A stretch of DNA of 64,000 nucleotides from Demequina maris (GTDB taxonomy: Bacteria > Actinomycetota > Actinomycetes > Actinomycetales > Demequinaceae), in NCBI RefSeq assembly GCF_000971155.1, contig NZ_BBLX01000003.1:62001-126000 (forward strand), written 5' to 3'. Below, one piece after another: positions 35,937-45,693 of this stretch. Within the stretch, counting starts at the first letter, position 1. Each line of letters starts with the position of its first letter. The translations under genes and the position numbers were made by a program. The notes below the pieces were generated by a model, which worked only from the letters and a program-made list of their open reading frames with translations, was not told where the DNA came from and made no database searches.

Positions 35937-38900
35937 CTACGCCGCGCCCGAGAGGCAGCTCGGCCCGAGCGCCGCCTTGAGATCGCCGTAGAGCGCCGAC
36001 GAGCGCGCCACCCGGAACTCGTCCCCGAGACGCATCGTGAGCGGCTTGTCGGGACCCGTGAGCACCATGCGCACCTCGATCGAGCCGGGGTGGGACCGAA
36101 GGATGCCCTTGACCTGCTCGACCAGTGGCGGGGTCACCCGCGAGGCCGGCACCGTGATGGCGACCGGTGAGGTGTCCTGCTGGTTGAGGTTGGGGATGCG
36201 CACGTCGATGGCCGAGAACTGCAGCCCGCCGTCTCCCCGCTCGCGCCCGCGCACCTTGATCGCGATGACCGCGTCCTCCGCGAGGTCGCGCGCATAGGTC
36301 TCGTACGTCTTGGAGAAGAACGACACCTCGGTCTCGCCCGTCATGTCCTCGAGCGTGACGATCGCGTACGGGTTGCCCGACTTCGCAATGCGCCGGTCGA
36401 CGCGCGTGACGAGGCCCGCGAACGTGATCTGCGAGCCCTCCTGCACGCCGTTGGCCGGCGTCGCGTTGAGGATCTGGTGCGAGGCCTCGGAGCGGATGAT
36501 GTGGTCGAGGCCCGACAGCGGGTGGTCGGACACGTACAGGCCGAGCATGTCGCGCTCGAGGTTGAGCTTGGTCTTCTTGTCCCACTCCTCGAGCGTGGGC
36601 ACCTCGACCGTGACGCCGCCGCCGAGGTCGCCCGCGTCCGCGAACAGGTCGAACTGGCCGGTCGCCTCCTGGCGCTTGACGCCGATGACCGAGTCGATCG
36701 CCTGCTCGTGCACGGCGTTGAGCGCGCGCCGCGAGTAGCCCATCGAGTCGAAGGCGCCCGACTTGATCAGCGAGTCGATGGTGCGCTTGTTGCACACCGT
36801 CGCCGGCACCTTGTCGAGGAAGTCCGCGAACGACGTGAACGCGCCCTGCTCCTGGCGGGCCTTCACGATCTCCGCGACCACGTTCGAGCCGACGTTGCGC
36901 ACCGCGGTGAGGCCGAAGCGGATGTCGTCGCCGACGGCCGCGAACGTGCCCTTCGACTCGTTGACGTCCGGCGGCAGCACCGTGATGCCCATGCGGCGGC
37001 ACTCGGCCAGGTACAGCGCGGACTTGTCCTTGTCGGTGCCCACCGAGGTGAGCAGCGCCGCCATGAACTCCGTCGGATAGTGCGCCTTGAGGTACGCGGT
37101 CCAGAAGGACAGCACGCCGTAGGCCGCCGTGTGCGCCTTGTTGAAGGCGTAGTCGGCGAACGGGAGCATCGTCTCCCACAGGGCGTTGATCGCCTCGAGG
37201 GAGAAGCCGCGCTCGAGCGCGCCGTTCTTGAAGGGCTCGAACTCCTTGTCGAGGATCTCCTTCTTCTTCTTTCCCATCGCTCGGCGGAGCAGGTCCGCCG
37301 CGCCCAGCGTGTAGCCCGCGACGATCTGCGCGATGCGCTGCACCTGCTCCTGGTACACGATGAGGCCGTAGGTGATCCCGAGGACCTCGCGCAGCGGCTC
37401 GTCGAGCTCCGCGTGGATGGGCACGATCTCCTGGCGGCCGTTCTTGCGCTCCGCGTAGTTGGTGTGGGAGTTCATGCCCATCGGGCCCGGACGGTACAGG
37501 GCCAGCACCGCGGAGATGTCCTCGAAGCTGTCGGGCCTCATCTGGCGCAGCAGCTGGCGCATCGCGCCGCCGTCGAGCTGGAACACGCCGAGGGTGTCGC
37601 CGCGCGCCAGCAGGTCGAACGTGCCGTCGTCGGCGAGCTCGAGGTCCTCGAGGACCAGCGGCTCCTTGCCGTTGTCGACGATGTTCTCGAGCGCGTCGTC
37701 GAGGATCGTCAGGTTGCGCAGGCCCAGGAAGTCCATCTTGACCAGGCCGAGCGTCTCGCACGTCGGGTAGTCGAACTGCGTGATGACCGCGCCGTCCTGC
37801 TCGCGGCGCATGATCGGGATGATGTCGATGAGCGGGTCGGACGACATGATGACGCCGGCCGCGTGCACGCCCCACTGGCGCTTCAGGCCCTCGAGGCCCT
37901 GCGCGAGCTCGAACACCTGCTGCGCGTCGGGGTCCTGCGTGAGCAGCGCGCGGAAGTCCTGTCCCTCGTGGTGGCGCGGGTGCTTCTCGTCGGTGACGCC
38001 GATCAGGGGCATGTCCTTGCCCATGATCGCCTCGGGGTACGCCTTGGTGAGCTGCTCGCCCAGCGAGAACGGCTTGCCCAGCACGCGCGTCGAGTCCTTG
38101 AGCGCCTGCTTGGCCTTGATGGTGCCGTACGTGACGATCATGGACACGCGGTCCTGGCCGTACTTCTCGGTGACGTACTGGATGACCTCGCCGCGCCTGC
38201 GCTCGTCGAAGTCGATGTCGAAGTCGGGCTTGGACTCGCGCTCGGGGTTGAGGAAGCGCTCGAAGTAGAGCTGGTGGACGATCGGGTCGATGTCCGTGAT
38301 CTTCATCGCGTACGCGGCCATCGAGCCCGCACCCGAGCCGCGGCCCGGTCCGACACGGATGCCGTTGTCCTTGGACCACTGGATGAAGTCGGCGACCACC
38401 AGGAAGTAGCCCGGGTAGCCCTTGCCCGCGATGACCTCGATCTCGAAGTTCGCGCGCTCCTGCACGTGCGCGGGGATCTCGGGGCCGAAGCGCTCGTGCA
38501 GGCCCTTCTGGACCTCCTTGACGAACCACGAGTGCTCGTCCTCGCCCGGCGGGCAGTCGAAGACCGGCATGTAGTCGGCCTTGGTGTTGAACTCGACCTC
38601 GCACTGCTCGGCGATCGCGAGCGTGTTGGTGAGCGCCTCCGGGTAGTCGCCCCAGATGTCCCACATCTCCTCGGACGACTTCACGTAGTAGCCGTCGCCC
38701 GAGAACGCGAAGCGCTTGCCGCCCTGGTCGTACGTCGGCTCGCTCAGCGTCGAGCCCGACTGCACGCACAGGAGGGCCTCGTGCGCGGTCGAGTCCTCCT
38801 TCTTCGTGTAGTGGAGGTCGTTGGTGGCGACCAGCGGGGCGCCGATCGCCTTCGAGATACGCAGCAGGTCCTCGAACACGCGCTTCTCGATGTCGAGGCC

Positions 38901-39482
38901 GTGGTCCATCAGCTCGACGTAGTACGAGTCCTTGCCGAAGATGTCCTGGAACTCGGCGGCGGCGCGCAGCGCCTCGTCGTACTGGCCCAGGCGCAGACGC
39001 GTCTGCACCTCGCCCGACGGGCAGCCCGTGGTCGCGATGATGCCCTTCGAGAAGCGCTGCAGCAGGTCGCGGTCCATGCGCGCCTTGTAGAAGTGGCCCT
39101 CGAGCGAGGCGTAGGACGCGAGCCGGAACAGGTTGTGCATGCCGGCGGTGTCGCGCGCCCACATGGTCGCGTGCGTGTACGCGCCGCCCGAGCTGACGTC
39201 GTCCTGCTCCTGGCCGCGCTCGCCCCAGCGCACGCGCGTGCGGTCGCCGCGCGCGGTGCCGGGCGTGAGGTACGCCTCGAGGCCGATGATCGGCTTGACG
39301 CCCGTGGCCTGCGCCTTGTTCCAGAACTCGTACGCGCCGAACAGGTAGCCGTGGTCCGTGGTGGCGATCGCCTTCTGCCCGAGCCGCTCGGCCTCGCTGA
39401 AGAGGTCGCCGATCTTCGCCGCCCCGTCCAGCATCGAGTACTCGGTGTGGACGTGGAGATGGACGAAATCCTTGCCGGGCAT
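35937..39482 (-). CDS. dnaE: DNA polymerase III alpha subunit
   Basis: 1181 residues from ATG 39482 (MPGKDFVHLHVHTEYSMLDG). PHP domain at the N-terminus (HLHVHTEY), then the C-family polymerase palm with RVGPGRGSGAGSMAAYAMKI and the catalytic aspartates in KPDFDIDFDERRRGE, fingers (VHAAGVIMSSDP, YRPGPMGMNSHT), a helix-hairpin-helix and an OB domain (QITFAGLVTRVDRRIAKSGN) near the C-terminus. This is the housekeeping DnaE1-type replicase. A TAGAAT box ends 7 bases before the ATG and there is no Shine-Dalgarno, so the mRNA is probably leaderless. Confidence 0.97.
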   Translation of the reverse strand: MPGKDFVHLHVHTEYSMLDGAAKIGDLFSEAERLGQKAIATTDHGYLFGAYEFWNKAQATGVKPIIGLEAYLTPGTARGDRTRVRWGERGQEQDDVSSGGAYTHATMWARDTAGMHNLFRLASYASLEGHFYKARMDRDLLQRFSKGIIATTGCPSGEVQTRLRLGQYDEALRAAAEFQDIFGKDSYYVELMDHGLDIEKRVFEDLLRISKAIGAPLVATNDLHYTKKEDSTAHEALLCVQSGSTLSEPTYDQGGKRFAFSGDGYYVKSSEEMWDIWGDYPEALTNTLAIAEQCEVEFNTKADYMPVFDCPPGEDEHSWFVKEVQKGLHERFGPEIPAHVQERANFEIEVIAGKGYPGYFLVVADFIQWSKDNGIRVGPGRGSGAGSMAAYAMKITDIDPIVHQLYFERFLNPERESKPDFDIDFDERRRGEVIQYVTEKYGQDRVSMIVTYGTIKAKQALKDSTRVLGKPFSLGEQLTKAYPEAIMGKDMPLIGVTDEKHPRHHEGQDFRALLTQDPDAQQVFELAQGLEGLKRQWGVHAAGVIMSSDPLIDIIPIMRREQDGAVITQFDYPTCETLGLVKMDFLGLRNLTILDDALENIVDNGKEPLVLEDLELADDGTFDLLARGDTLGVFQLDGGAMRQLLRQMRPDSFEDISAVLALYRPGPMGMNSHTNYAERKNGRQEIVPIHAELDEPLREVLGITYGLIVYQEQVQRIAQIVAGYTLGAADLLRRAMGKKKKEILDKEFEPFKNGALERGFSLEAINALWETMLPFADYAFNKAHTAAYGVLSFWTAYLKAHYPTEFMAALLTSVGTDKDKSALYLAECRRMGITVLPPDVNESKGTFAAVGDDIRFGLTAVRNVGSNVVAEIVKARQEQGAFTSFADFLDKVPATVCNKRTIDSLIKSGAFDSMGYSRRALNAVHEQAIDSVIGVKRQEATGQFDLFADAGDLGGGVTVEVPTLEEWDKKTKLNLERDMLGLYVSDHPLSGLDHIIRSEASHQILNATPANGVQEGSQITFAGLVTRVDRRIAKSGNPYAIVTLEDMTGETEVSFFSKTYETYARDLAEDAVIAIKVRGRERGDGGLQFSAIDVRIPNLNQQDTSPVAITVPASRVTPPLVEQVKGILRSHPGSIEVRMVLTGPDKPLTMRLGDEFRVARSSALYGDLKAALGPSCLSGAA

Positions 39483-39489
39483 GGAGATG

Positions 39490-39495
39490 ATTCTA
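39490..39495 (-). promoter_or_regulatory. -10 element of dnaE (leaderless layout)
   Basis: TAGAAT on the minus strand is followed by 7 bases and then the dnaE ATG (39482). The -35 region is not clear. Confidence 0.45.
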
Positions 39496-39570
39496 GGAGC
39501 CCCGACCGACAGCGACGGGACGATGCGGCGGCCGGTCGGGAGTGTCGGCGCGAGTTGGGAGAATGTCGGG

Positions 39571-42500
39571 GTGAGCGAGGACACGAGGCCCCGGCGGAAC
39601 CGGCGCGGACGCGGGCGCGGACGGCGGGACGATGCGCGGGGCACCGGCGCGACCCGCTCGCCCGAGCATCGTCCCCGCGTGAGCCGGCGCGCCCTCGAGG
39701 CGGCCGCGGCGACGCGGGCGGCCGTCGAGGTCCCGCCCCTCACGTATCCCGCCGAGCTGCCCGTCTCCGCGCGCCGCGAGGAGATCGCGGCCGCGATCCG
39801 CGACCACCAGGTGGTGATCGTGGCGGGCGAGACCGGCTCGGGCAAGACCACGCAGCTGCCCAAGATCTGCCTCGAGCTCGGCCGCGGCCGTGCCGGCCAG
39901 ATCGGGCACACCCAGCCGCGCCGCATCGCGGCGCGCTCGGTCGCGGAGCGCATCGCGGAGGAGATCGGCACGGAGCTCGGCGGGATCGTCGGCTACCAGG
40001 TGCGCTTCACGGACCAGAGCTCCGACACCACGCTCGTCAAGGTGATGACGGACGGCATCCTGCTCGCGCAGATCCAGCGCGACCCCGACCTCCTCGCGTA
40101 CGACACGCTCATCATCGACGAGGCCCACGAGCGCAGCCTCAACATCGACTTCCTGCTCGGCTACCTCACGAACCTGCTGCCGCGCCGCCCCGACCTCAAG
40201 ATCGTCATCACCTCGGCGACCATCGACTCGGAGCGCTTCGCCCGCCACTTCGCGGCCGGGGGCCCGCTGCCGCAGCCCGCGCAGGTGGACGATGCGGCGG
40301 TCGCCGACGAGCGCGAGCACGACCCCCGCATGGCGCCCGTGGTCGAGGTCACGGGCCGCACCTATCCCGTCGAGATCCTCTACCGCCCGCTCGAGGGCGA
40401 GACCAAGGGCGACGAGAGGGACCTGGTGACCGGCATCGTCGACGCGTGCGACGAGCTCATGACCTGGGGCGACGGCGACATCCTCGTGTTCCTCTCGGGC
40501 GAGCGGGAGATCCGCGACACCGCCGACGGGCTCGAGGCGCACCTGGGCGACCGCGCCCGCGACCCGCGCCACCCGCGCCGGGTCGCGATCCTGCCGCTGT
40601 ACTCGCGCCTGTCGGCCGCGGAGCAGCACCGGGTGTTCGAGCGGCACTCGACCCGCCGCATCGTCCTCGCGACCAACGTCGCCGAGACCTCGCTCACGGT
40701 GCCCGGCATCCACTACGTCGTCGACCCCGGCACCGCCCGCATCTCGCGGTACTCGAAGGCCACCAAGGTCCAGCGCCTGCCGATCGAGCCCATCTCCCAG
40801 GCGAGCGCCCGCCAGCGCTCGGGCCGCGCGGGCCGTCTCGCCGACGGCATCGCGATCCGCCTCTACTCCGAGGAGGACCTCGAGTCCCGTCCCGCCTTCA
40901 CCGAGCCCGAGATCCTGCGCACGTCGCTCGCGGCGGTGCTGCTGCAGATGATCTCGGTGGGCGTCGTCGAGTCGCCCGAGGACGTCGCCCGCTTCCCGTT
41001 CGTCGAGCCGCCGGACACCCGCGCGATCCGCGACGGCGTGCAGCTGCTGTCCGAGCTGGGCGCGATCTCGACGCGCGACGGGCGCACCGCGCTCACCGCG
41101 GTGGGCCGCCAGCTCTCCCGGCTGCCGATCGACCCGCGCCAGGCCCGCATGATCGTCGAGGGCGCGCGCCACGGCGTCGCGCGCGAGGTCGCCGTGATCG
41201 CCGCCGCGCTGTCCATCCAGGACCCGCGCGAGCGGCCGGCCGAACGCCGCGAGGAGGCCGACCTCCTGCACCGGCGCTTCGCTGACCCGGGCTCCGACCT
41301 GCTCGCGTACCTCAACCTGTGGGAGCACGTCCGCGAGCGCCAGCACGCGCTGTCGGGCAACCAGTTCCGGCGCCTGTGCAAGGCGGAGATGCTCAACTTC
41401 CTCCGCATCCGCGAGTGGCAGGACCTGGTCCAGCAGCTGCGCGAGGCCGCCAAGTCCATGGACATCGCGATGGCGTACCGCAAGCCGTCGCCGGTCGAGG
41501 ACCCCGACGGCACCGGCGCGTTGCGCCACGTCTGGGACGACGACGCGATCCATCGCTCGATCCTCGCGGGCCTGCTGTCGCAGGTGGGCGCGCAGGACGT
41601 GCTGCAGCTCAAGGCGAGCTCCTTCTCGCACCTCAAGGGCGAGGCGCGCGCCAAGGAGATGCGGCGGGCGCGCAAGCGCGCGTCGAACGAGTTCATCGGC
41701 GCACGCGGGATCCGCTTCGCGATCAACCCCGGCTCTCCGCTGTCGAAGAAGCCGCCGGAGTTCGTGATGGCGGCGGAGCTGGTGGAGACGAGCCGGCTGT
41801 GGGCGCGCGACGTCGCCCGCATCGACCCGGCCTGGGCCGAGGACCTCGCCGGCGACCTCGCCAAGCGCACGTACTCCGAGCCGCACTGGTCGTCCAAGCG
41901 CGGCGCCGCGATGGCGACGGAGAAGGTGCTGCTCTACGGCGTGCCGATCGTCGCCGACCGCCCCGTGCTGTGGGCCAAGGTGGACCGCGAGGGCGCGCGC
42001 GACCTGTTCATCCGCCACGCGCTCGTGCAGGGCGAGTGGACCACGCACCACGGCTTCTGGCGCCGCAACCAGCGCGTCCTCGAGGAGGCCGCCGAGGTCG
42101 AGGCCCGCGCGCGCACGCGCGGCGTGATCGCCGACGAGGAGACGCTCGTCGCGTTCTACGACGCGCGGCTGCCCGAGTCGATCGTGTCCGCGGCCCACTT
42201 CGACCGCTGGTGGAAGGGCGCGCGCCTCGAGGACCCCGAGCTGCTCACGCTCACCCTCGACGAGCTGGTCCCCGAGCACGCCGCGGTGGACCCGTCCGCG
42301 TTCCCCGAGCGCTGGCCGCAGCTGGACCTCGAGCTGCCGCTCACGTACCAGTTCGAGCCCGGCACCGCGGCGGACGGCGTCACGGTGCACGTCCCGGTGG
42401 GGGTGCTCGCGCGCGTCCTCCCGGACGGCTTCGACTGGCTCGTGCCCGGCATGCTGCCCGAGCTCGTCACCGCGACCATCCGGGCCCTGCCCAAGCCCGT

Positions 42501-43833
42501 GCGGCGCCTGCTGGTGCCGGCACCCGACGCCGCCCGAGACATCGTCGCGTGGATGGAGGCGCACCTGCCCGCGTGGGCCGACATGGTGCGCGCCGGCGAC
42601 ATGGCCGAGCCCTTCCACGACGCGTTCGCGCGCGCCGTGCGCGAGCTGCGCGACGTGGACATCCCCGACGACGCGTGGGACGGCCTCGCCGAGCGCCTGC
42701 CCGCGCACCTGCGCATGACCTTCCGCGTGGTGGAGCCGCGCGGGCGCGGCGAGCGGATCCTCGACGAGTCGCACGACCTCGTGCTGCTGCAGCGCGCGCT
42801 CGCGCCGCAGGCCGAGGCCGCGGTGCGCACCGCGGTGCAGCGGGCGGCGGACGCCGCCACCCGCGGCGGACGGGACGATGCGCGACGCACCTCCCCCGCC
42901 GCCGGCGCCGGCCCCGGCCCCGCTCCGCGCCCCGCGAGCGCCGCGGTGGCCGAGGTCGACGCGCTGACCACCTGGCCCGACCTCGACGTGCTGCCCGACG
43001 AGGTCGAGGGCACCGTGCACGGCGTCGTGGCGCGCGGGTACCCGGCGATCGTCGAGGAACGGAAGGGCGGCCCGCGCGCCGCGCTGCGCGTGCTCGCCGA
43101 CGCCTCCGAGCGCGACACGACCCACGCGCGCGGCGTCCGCCGCCTGCTCGTGACCGAGGTGGGGCTCGCGACCAAGCGCGTGACGACCCGGTGGTCGCCC
43201 GCCGAGTCGCTCGCGCTCGGGGCGTCGCCGTACCGGAGCACCGACGCGCTGGTGGACGACCTCCAGCTCGCGGCGGTCGCGCGCCTTGCCCCCGACGCCG
43301 GTGCCGTGCGGGACCGCGCCGCGTACGAGGCGCTCCGCGCGCGCGTGCGGGACGGTCTCGAGGACACCGTCCTCGAGGTCGCCCGCCAGGCCGCGGCCGC
43401 GCTCACCGCGGCGCGCGAGCTCGACGTCGCGGTCCGGGGGGCGACCTCGCTGGCGCTGCTCGCGACCCTGCAGGAGCTGCGCGAGCAGTCCGCGGCGCTC
43501 GTGGGCGACGGCTTCGTGCGCGCCACCCCCGCCGACCGGCTCCCCCACCTCGCGCGCTACCTCAGGGCCGGCGCGCATCGCCTCGAGAAGGCGCAGCAGG
43601 ACCCGTCCAAGGACGCGCAGCTCGCGTGGCAGGTGGCCCAGGTGGTCGATGCCTACGACACGGTGCGCGCGGCGCACGCCAAGGGCCGCGCGGGCGCCGG
43701 CACCCTCGCCGCGCTCGACGGGGTGCGGTGGATGATCGAGGAGCTTCGGGTCTCGCTCTTCGCGCAGCGCCTGGGCACCGACGGGCCCGTGAGCGAGCAG
43801 CGCATCCGCAAGGCGCTGGCCGCGATCGGCTAG
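39571..43833 (+). CDS. hrpA: HrpA-type DEAH-box ATP-dependent RNA helicase
   Basis: 1420 residues from GTG 39571. Motifs: VAGETGSGKTTQLPK (I), GHTQPRRIAARSVAER (Ia), LIIDEAHERSLNID (II, DEAH), VITSATIDSERFARHF (III) and QASARQRSGRAGRLADGI (VI), then the HA2, OB and DUF3418 regions usual for HrpA. It unwinds RNA 3'-5' and in E. coli rescues stalled or collided ribosomes. Low-complexity inserts (N-terminus, near residue 240, near residue 1100) carry GGACGATGC/GCATCGTCC motifs read in different frames (DDA, EHRPR). It is divergent from dnaE. Confidence 0.95.
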   Translation: MSEDTRPRRNRRGRGRGRRDDARGTGATRSPEHRPRVSRRALEAAAATRAAVEVPPLTYPAELPVSARREEIAAAIRDHQVVIVAGETGSGKTTQLPKICLELGRGRAGQIGHTQPRRIAARSVAERIAEEIGTELGGIVGYQVRFTDQSSDTTLVKVMTDGILLAQIQRDPDLLAYDTLIIDEAHERSLNIDFLLGYLTNLLPRRPDLKIVITSATIDSERFARHFAAGGPLPQPAQVDDAAVADEREHDPRMAPVVEVTGRTYPVEILYRPLEGETKGDERDLVTGIVDACDELMTWGDGDILVFLSGEREIRDTADGLEAHLGDRARDPRHPRRVAILPLYSRLSAAEQHRVFERHSTRRIVLATNVAETSLTVPGIHYVVDPGTARISRYSKATKVQRLPIEPISQASARQRSGRAGRLADGIAIRLYSEEDLESRPAFTEPEILRTSLAAVLLQMISVGVVESPEDVARFPFVEPPDTRAIRDGVQLLSELGAISTRDGRTALTAVGRQLSRLPIDPRQARMIVEGARHGVAREVAVIAAALSIQDPRERPAERREEADLLHRRFADPGSDLLAYLNLWEHVRERQHALSGNQFRRLCKAEMLNFLRIREWQDLVQQLREAAKSMDIAMAYRKPSPVEDPDGTGALRHVWDDDAIHRSILAGLLSQVGAQDVLQLKASSFSHLKGEARAKEMRRARKRASNEFIGARGIRFAINPGSPLSKKPPEFVMAAELVETSRLWARDVARIDPAWAEDLAGDLAKRTYSEPHWSSKRGAAMATEKVLLYGVPIVADRPVLWAKVDREGARDLFIRHALVQGEWTTHHGFWRRNQRVLEEAAEVEARARTRGVIADEETLVAFYDARLPESIVSAAHFDRWWKGARLEDPELLTLTLDELVPEHAAVDPSAFPERWPQLDLELPLTYQFEPGTAADGVTVHVPVGVLARVLPDGFDWLVPGMLPELVTATIRALPKPVRRLLVPAPDAARDIVAWMEAHLPAWADMVRAGDMAEPFHDAFARAVRELRDVDIPDDAWDGLAERLPAHLRMTFRVVEPRGRGERILDESHDLVLLQRALAPQAEAAVRTAVQRAADAATRGGRDDARRTSPAAGAGPGPAPRPASAAVAEVDALTTWPDLDVLPDEVEGTVHGVVARGYPAIVEERKGGPRAALRVLADASERDTTHARGVRRLLVTEVGLATKRVTTRWSPAESLALGASPYRSTDALVDDLQLAAVARLAPDAGAVRDRAAYEALRARVRDGLEDTVLEVARQAAAALTAARELDVAVRGATSLALLATLQELREQSAALVGDGFVRATPADRLPHLARYLRAGAHRLEKAQQDPSKDAQLAWQVAQVVDAYDTVRAAHAKGRAGAGTLAALDGVRWMIEELRVSLFAQRLGTDGPVSEQRIRKALAAIG

Positions 43834-43836
43834 GTT
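43831..43836 (+). promoter_or_regulatory. possible -10 element of the hydrolase gene
   Basis: TAGGTT, which includes the hrpA stop codon, ends 7 bases before ATG 43844. No Shine-Dalgarno is present in between. It may equally be read by read-through from hrpA. Confidence 0.3.
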
Positions 43837-43843
43837 GCCCGTC

Positions 43844-44773
43844 ATGACCGACGAGACCTCGCCCCGCACCTCCCCGGCCTGGGAGGCCTGGACCATCCGC
43901 GGCGTCGCGGCGCTCGCGGTGGTCGTCGCCCTCGTGCTCGCCGCGATCGCGTGGGGCGCGGTCGTGCACGGCCACCCCGCCTACGCGATCATGCTCGCGG
44001 TCACCGTCGTGGTCGGCGGCCTCACGCTGTGGCGGTGGCGCCGCGCACGCCGAGCCGGCGGCGCGGGCCTGCTCGTCCTGCGCGTGGTGGGCATCTTCGC
44101 CGCCCTCGCGTGGGTCGGCATGATCGCGTGGCTCAAGCCCTTCGTCGCCACCGAGCCGGCGCTGTCCGCGATGACCTCGGACGACGCAGTGACCGTGACC
44201 GAGAGCGCGACCCGCATCGTGATGGAGCCCGCCGAGGCGACCGGCGCCGGCGTCGTGTTCTACCCGGGCGCACGCGTGGACCCGCGGGCCTACGCGGCGC
44301 ACCTGCGCGCGGTCGCCGAGGCGGGCCACGAGGTCGTCATCGTCAAGGAGCCGCTCGGCATCGCGTTCCTGTCGATGGGCGCGCTCGCGCCCGTCCTGGA
44401 CGAGCGAGGAGGCGCATGGGCGGTCGGCGGGCACTCGCTCGGCGGCACCGTCGCGGCCCTCGAGGCGGATCGGGAGGATCCCGCGGGCCTGCTGCTGTGG
44501 GCGTCCTACCCGGCCGGCGACATGTCGTCGTACGGCGGCGCCGTCGGATCCGTCTCCGGCTCGTTCGACGGCCTCGCGACGCCCGCCGACATCGACGCCT
44601 CGCGCGCGGACCTGCCGGACGCGGCCGTCTTCACGGAGGTCGAGGGCGCGGTGCACGCGCAGTTCGGCGCGTACGGCGCGCAGCCGGGCGACGGCGAGCC
44701 CGCGATCTCGGACGACGAGGCCCGCGCGGCGATCGTCACCGCTAGCCTCGCGCTGCTCGACGCGGCGGGCTGA
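43844..44773 (+). CDS. membrane-anchored alpha/beta hydrolase
   Basis: 309 residues from ATG 43844. Three membrane helices within residues 20-105 (ALAVVVALVLAAIAWGAV, YAIMLAVTVVVGGLTLW, GIFAALAWVGMIAWL) are followed by an alpha/beta hydrolase domain with the oxyanion strand VVFYPGARVDPRAYAAH, nucleophile elbow VGGHSLGGTVA (Ser in GHSLGG), LLLWASYPAGDMSS and a C-terminal His (AVHAQFG). Substrate unknown. It converges with rluD. Confidence 0.8.
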   Translation: MTDETSPRTSPAWEAWTIRGVAALAVVVALVLAAIAWGAVVHGHPAYAIMLAVTVVVGGLTLWRWRRARRAGGAGLLVLRVVGIFAALAWVGMIAWLKPFVATEPALSAMTSDDAVTVTESATRIVMEPAEATGAGVVFYPGARVDPRAYAAHLRAVAEAGHEVVIVKEPLGIAFLSMGALAPVLDERGGAWAVGGHSLGGTVAALEADREDPAGLLLWASYPAGDMSSYGGAVGSVSGSFDGLATPADIDASRADLPDAAVFTEVEGAVHAQFGAYGAQPGDGEPAISDDEARAAIVTASLALLDAAG

Positions 44774-44775
44774 GC

Positions 44776-45693
44776 TCAGCCGCGCAGGAGCTCGAGCGCG
44801 GCCGCCAGGTCGTCCGGGTAGTGCGACGTGACCCGCACCTCCCCGCCGCGCGTGGGGTGCTCGAACGCGAGCTCGTGCGCGTGCAGCCACTGGCGCGTGA
44901 GGTTCAGGCGCTTCGCGAGCGTCGGGTCCGCGCCGTACGTGAGGTCGCCCGCGAGCGGGTGGCGCATCGCGGCCATGTGCACGCGGATCTGGTGCGTGCG
45001 GCCGGTCTCGAGGTGGATCTCGAGCAGCGACGCGCTCGGGAACATCTCCAGCACCTCGTAGTGCGTGACGGACGGCTTGCCGCCCTCGACCACCGCGAAC
45101 TTCCAGTCGGAGCTGGGGTGACGCCCGATGGGCGCGTCGATCGTTCCCTCGGTCGGGTCGAGGTGGCCCTGCGCGACCGCGTGGTAGATCTTGTCGACCG
45201 TGCGCTCCTTGAAGGCGCGCTTGAGCGCCGAGTACGCGGGCACGGTGCGGGCGACCACCATGAGGCCCGACGTGCCGACGTCGAGACGATGCACGATGCC
45301 CTGGCGCTCGGGCGGACCCGCCTCCGCGAGCCGGTAGCCGGCCGAGGTCAGCGCGCCCACGACCGTCGGCCCGGTCCAGCCGGGCGACGGGTGCGCCGCG
45401 ACGCCGATGGGCTTGTTCACGACGACGATGTCCTCGTCCTCGTACGCCACCTCGAGGCCGCCCTCGATGGGCGGCTCGGGCGCGGCGGGCCGGTCCTCGG
45501 GGATGTCGACCGCGAGGATGCCGTCCGCGAGGCGATCGGAGCGGCCCACGCCGCGGCCGTCGAGCATGACGTGGCCGTCGTCGAGCAGGTCCGCGGCCTT
45601 GGTGCGCGACAGGCCGAGCATGCGCGCGAGCGCCGCGTCGGCCCGCTCCCCCACGAGCGCGTCGGGGACGGGCAGGTAGCGGGTGTCAGCCAC
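44776..45693 (-). CDS. rluD: RluD/RluC-family 23S rRNA pseudouridine synthase
   Basis: 305 residues from GTG 45693. An N-terminal S4 domain ([20 protein letters not shown]) is followed by the pseudouridine synthase domain with [20 protein letters not shown] (catalytic Asp in RLDVGTSG), [14 protein letters not shown] and [20 protein letters not shown]. It isomerises uridines in 23S rRNA. It follows lspA with an 8-base overlap, the usual lspA-rluD pair. Confidence 0.95.
   Translation of the reverse strand: MADTRYLPVPDALVGERADAALARMLGLSRTKAADLLDDGHVMLDGRGVGRSDRLADGILAVDIPEDRPAAPEPPIEGGLEVAYEDEDIVVVNKPIGVAAHPSPGWTGPTVVGALTSAGYRLAEAGPPERQGIVHRLDVGTSGLMVVARTVPAYSALKRAFKERTVDKIYHAVAQGHLDPTEGTIDAPIGRHPSSDWKFAVVEGGKPSVTHYEVLEMFPSASLLEIHLETGRTHQIRVHMAAMRHPLAGDLTYGADPTLAKRLNLTRQWLHAHELAFEHPTRGGEVRVTSHYPDDLAAALELLRG

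Noticed and set aside
36477-41285. A 1602-codon plus-strand open frame antisense to dnaE, and a 1467-codon minus-strand frame opposite hrpA (39493-43896)
   Set aside because: Long antisense frames are expected in G+C-rich DNA because stops are rare. Their translations are Arg/Ala/His-rich and match no family, while dnaE and hrpA are certain.
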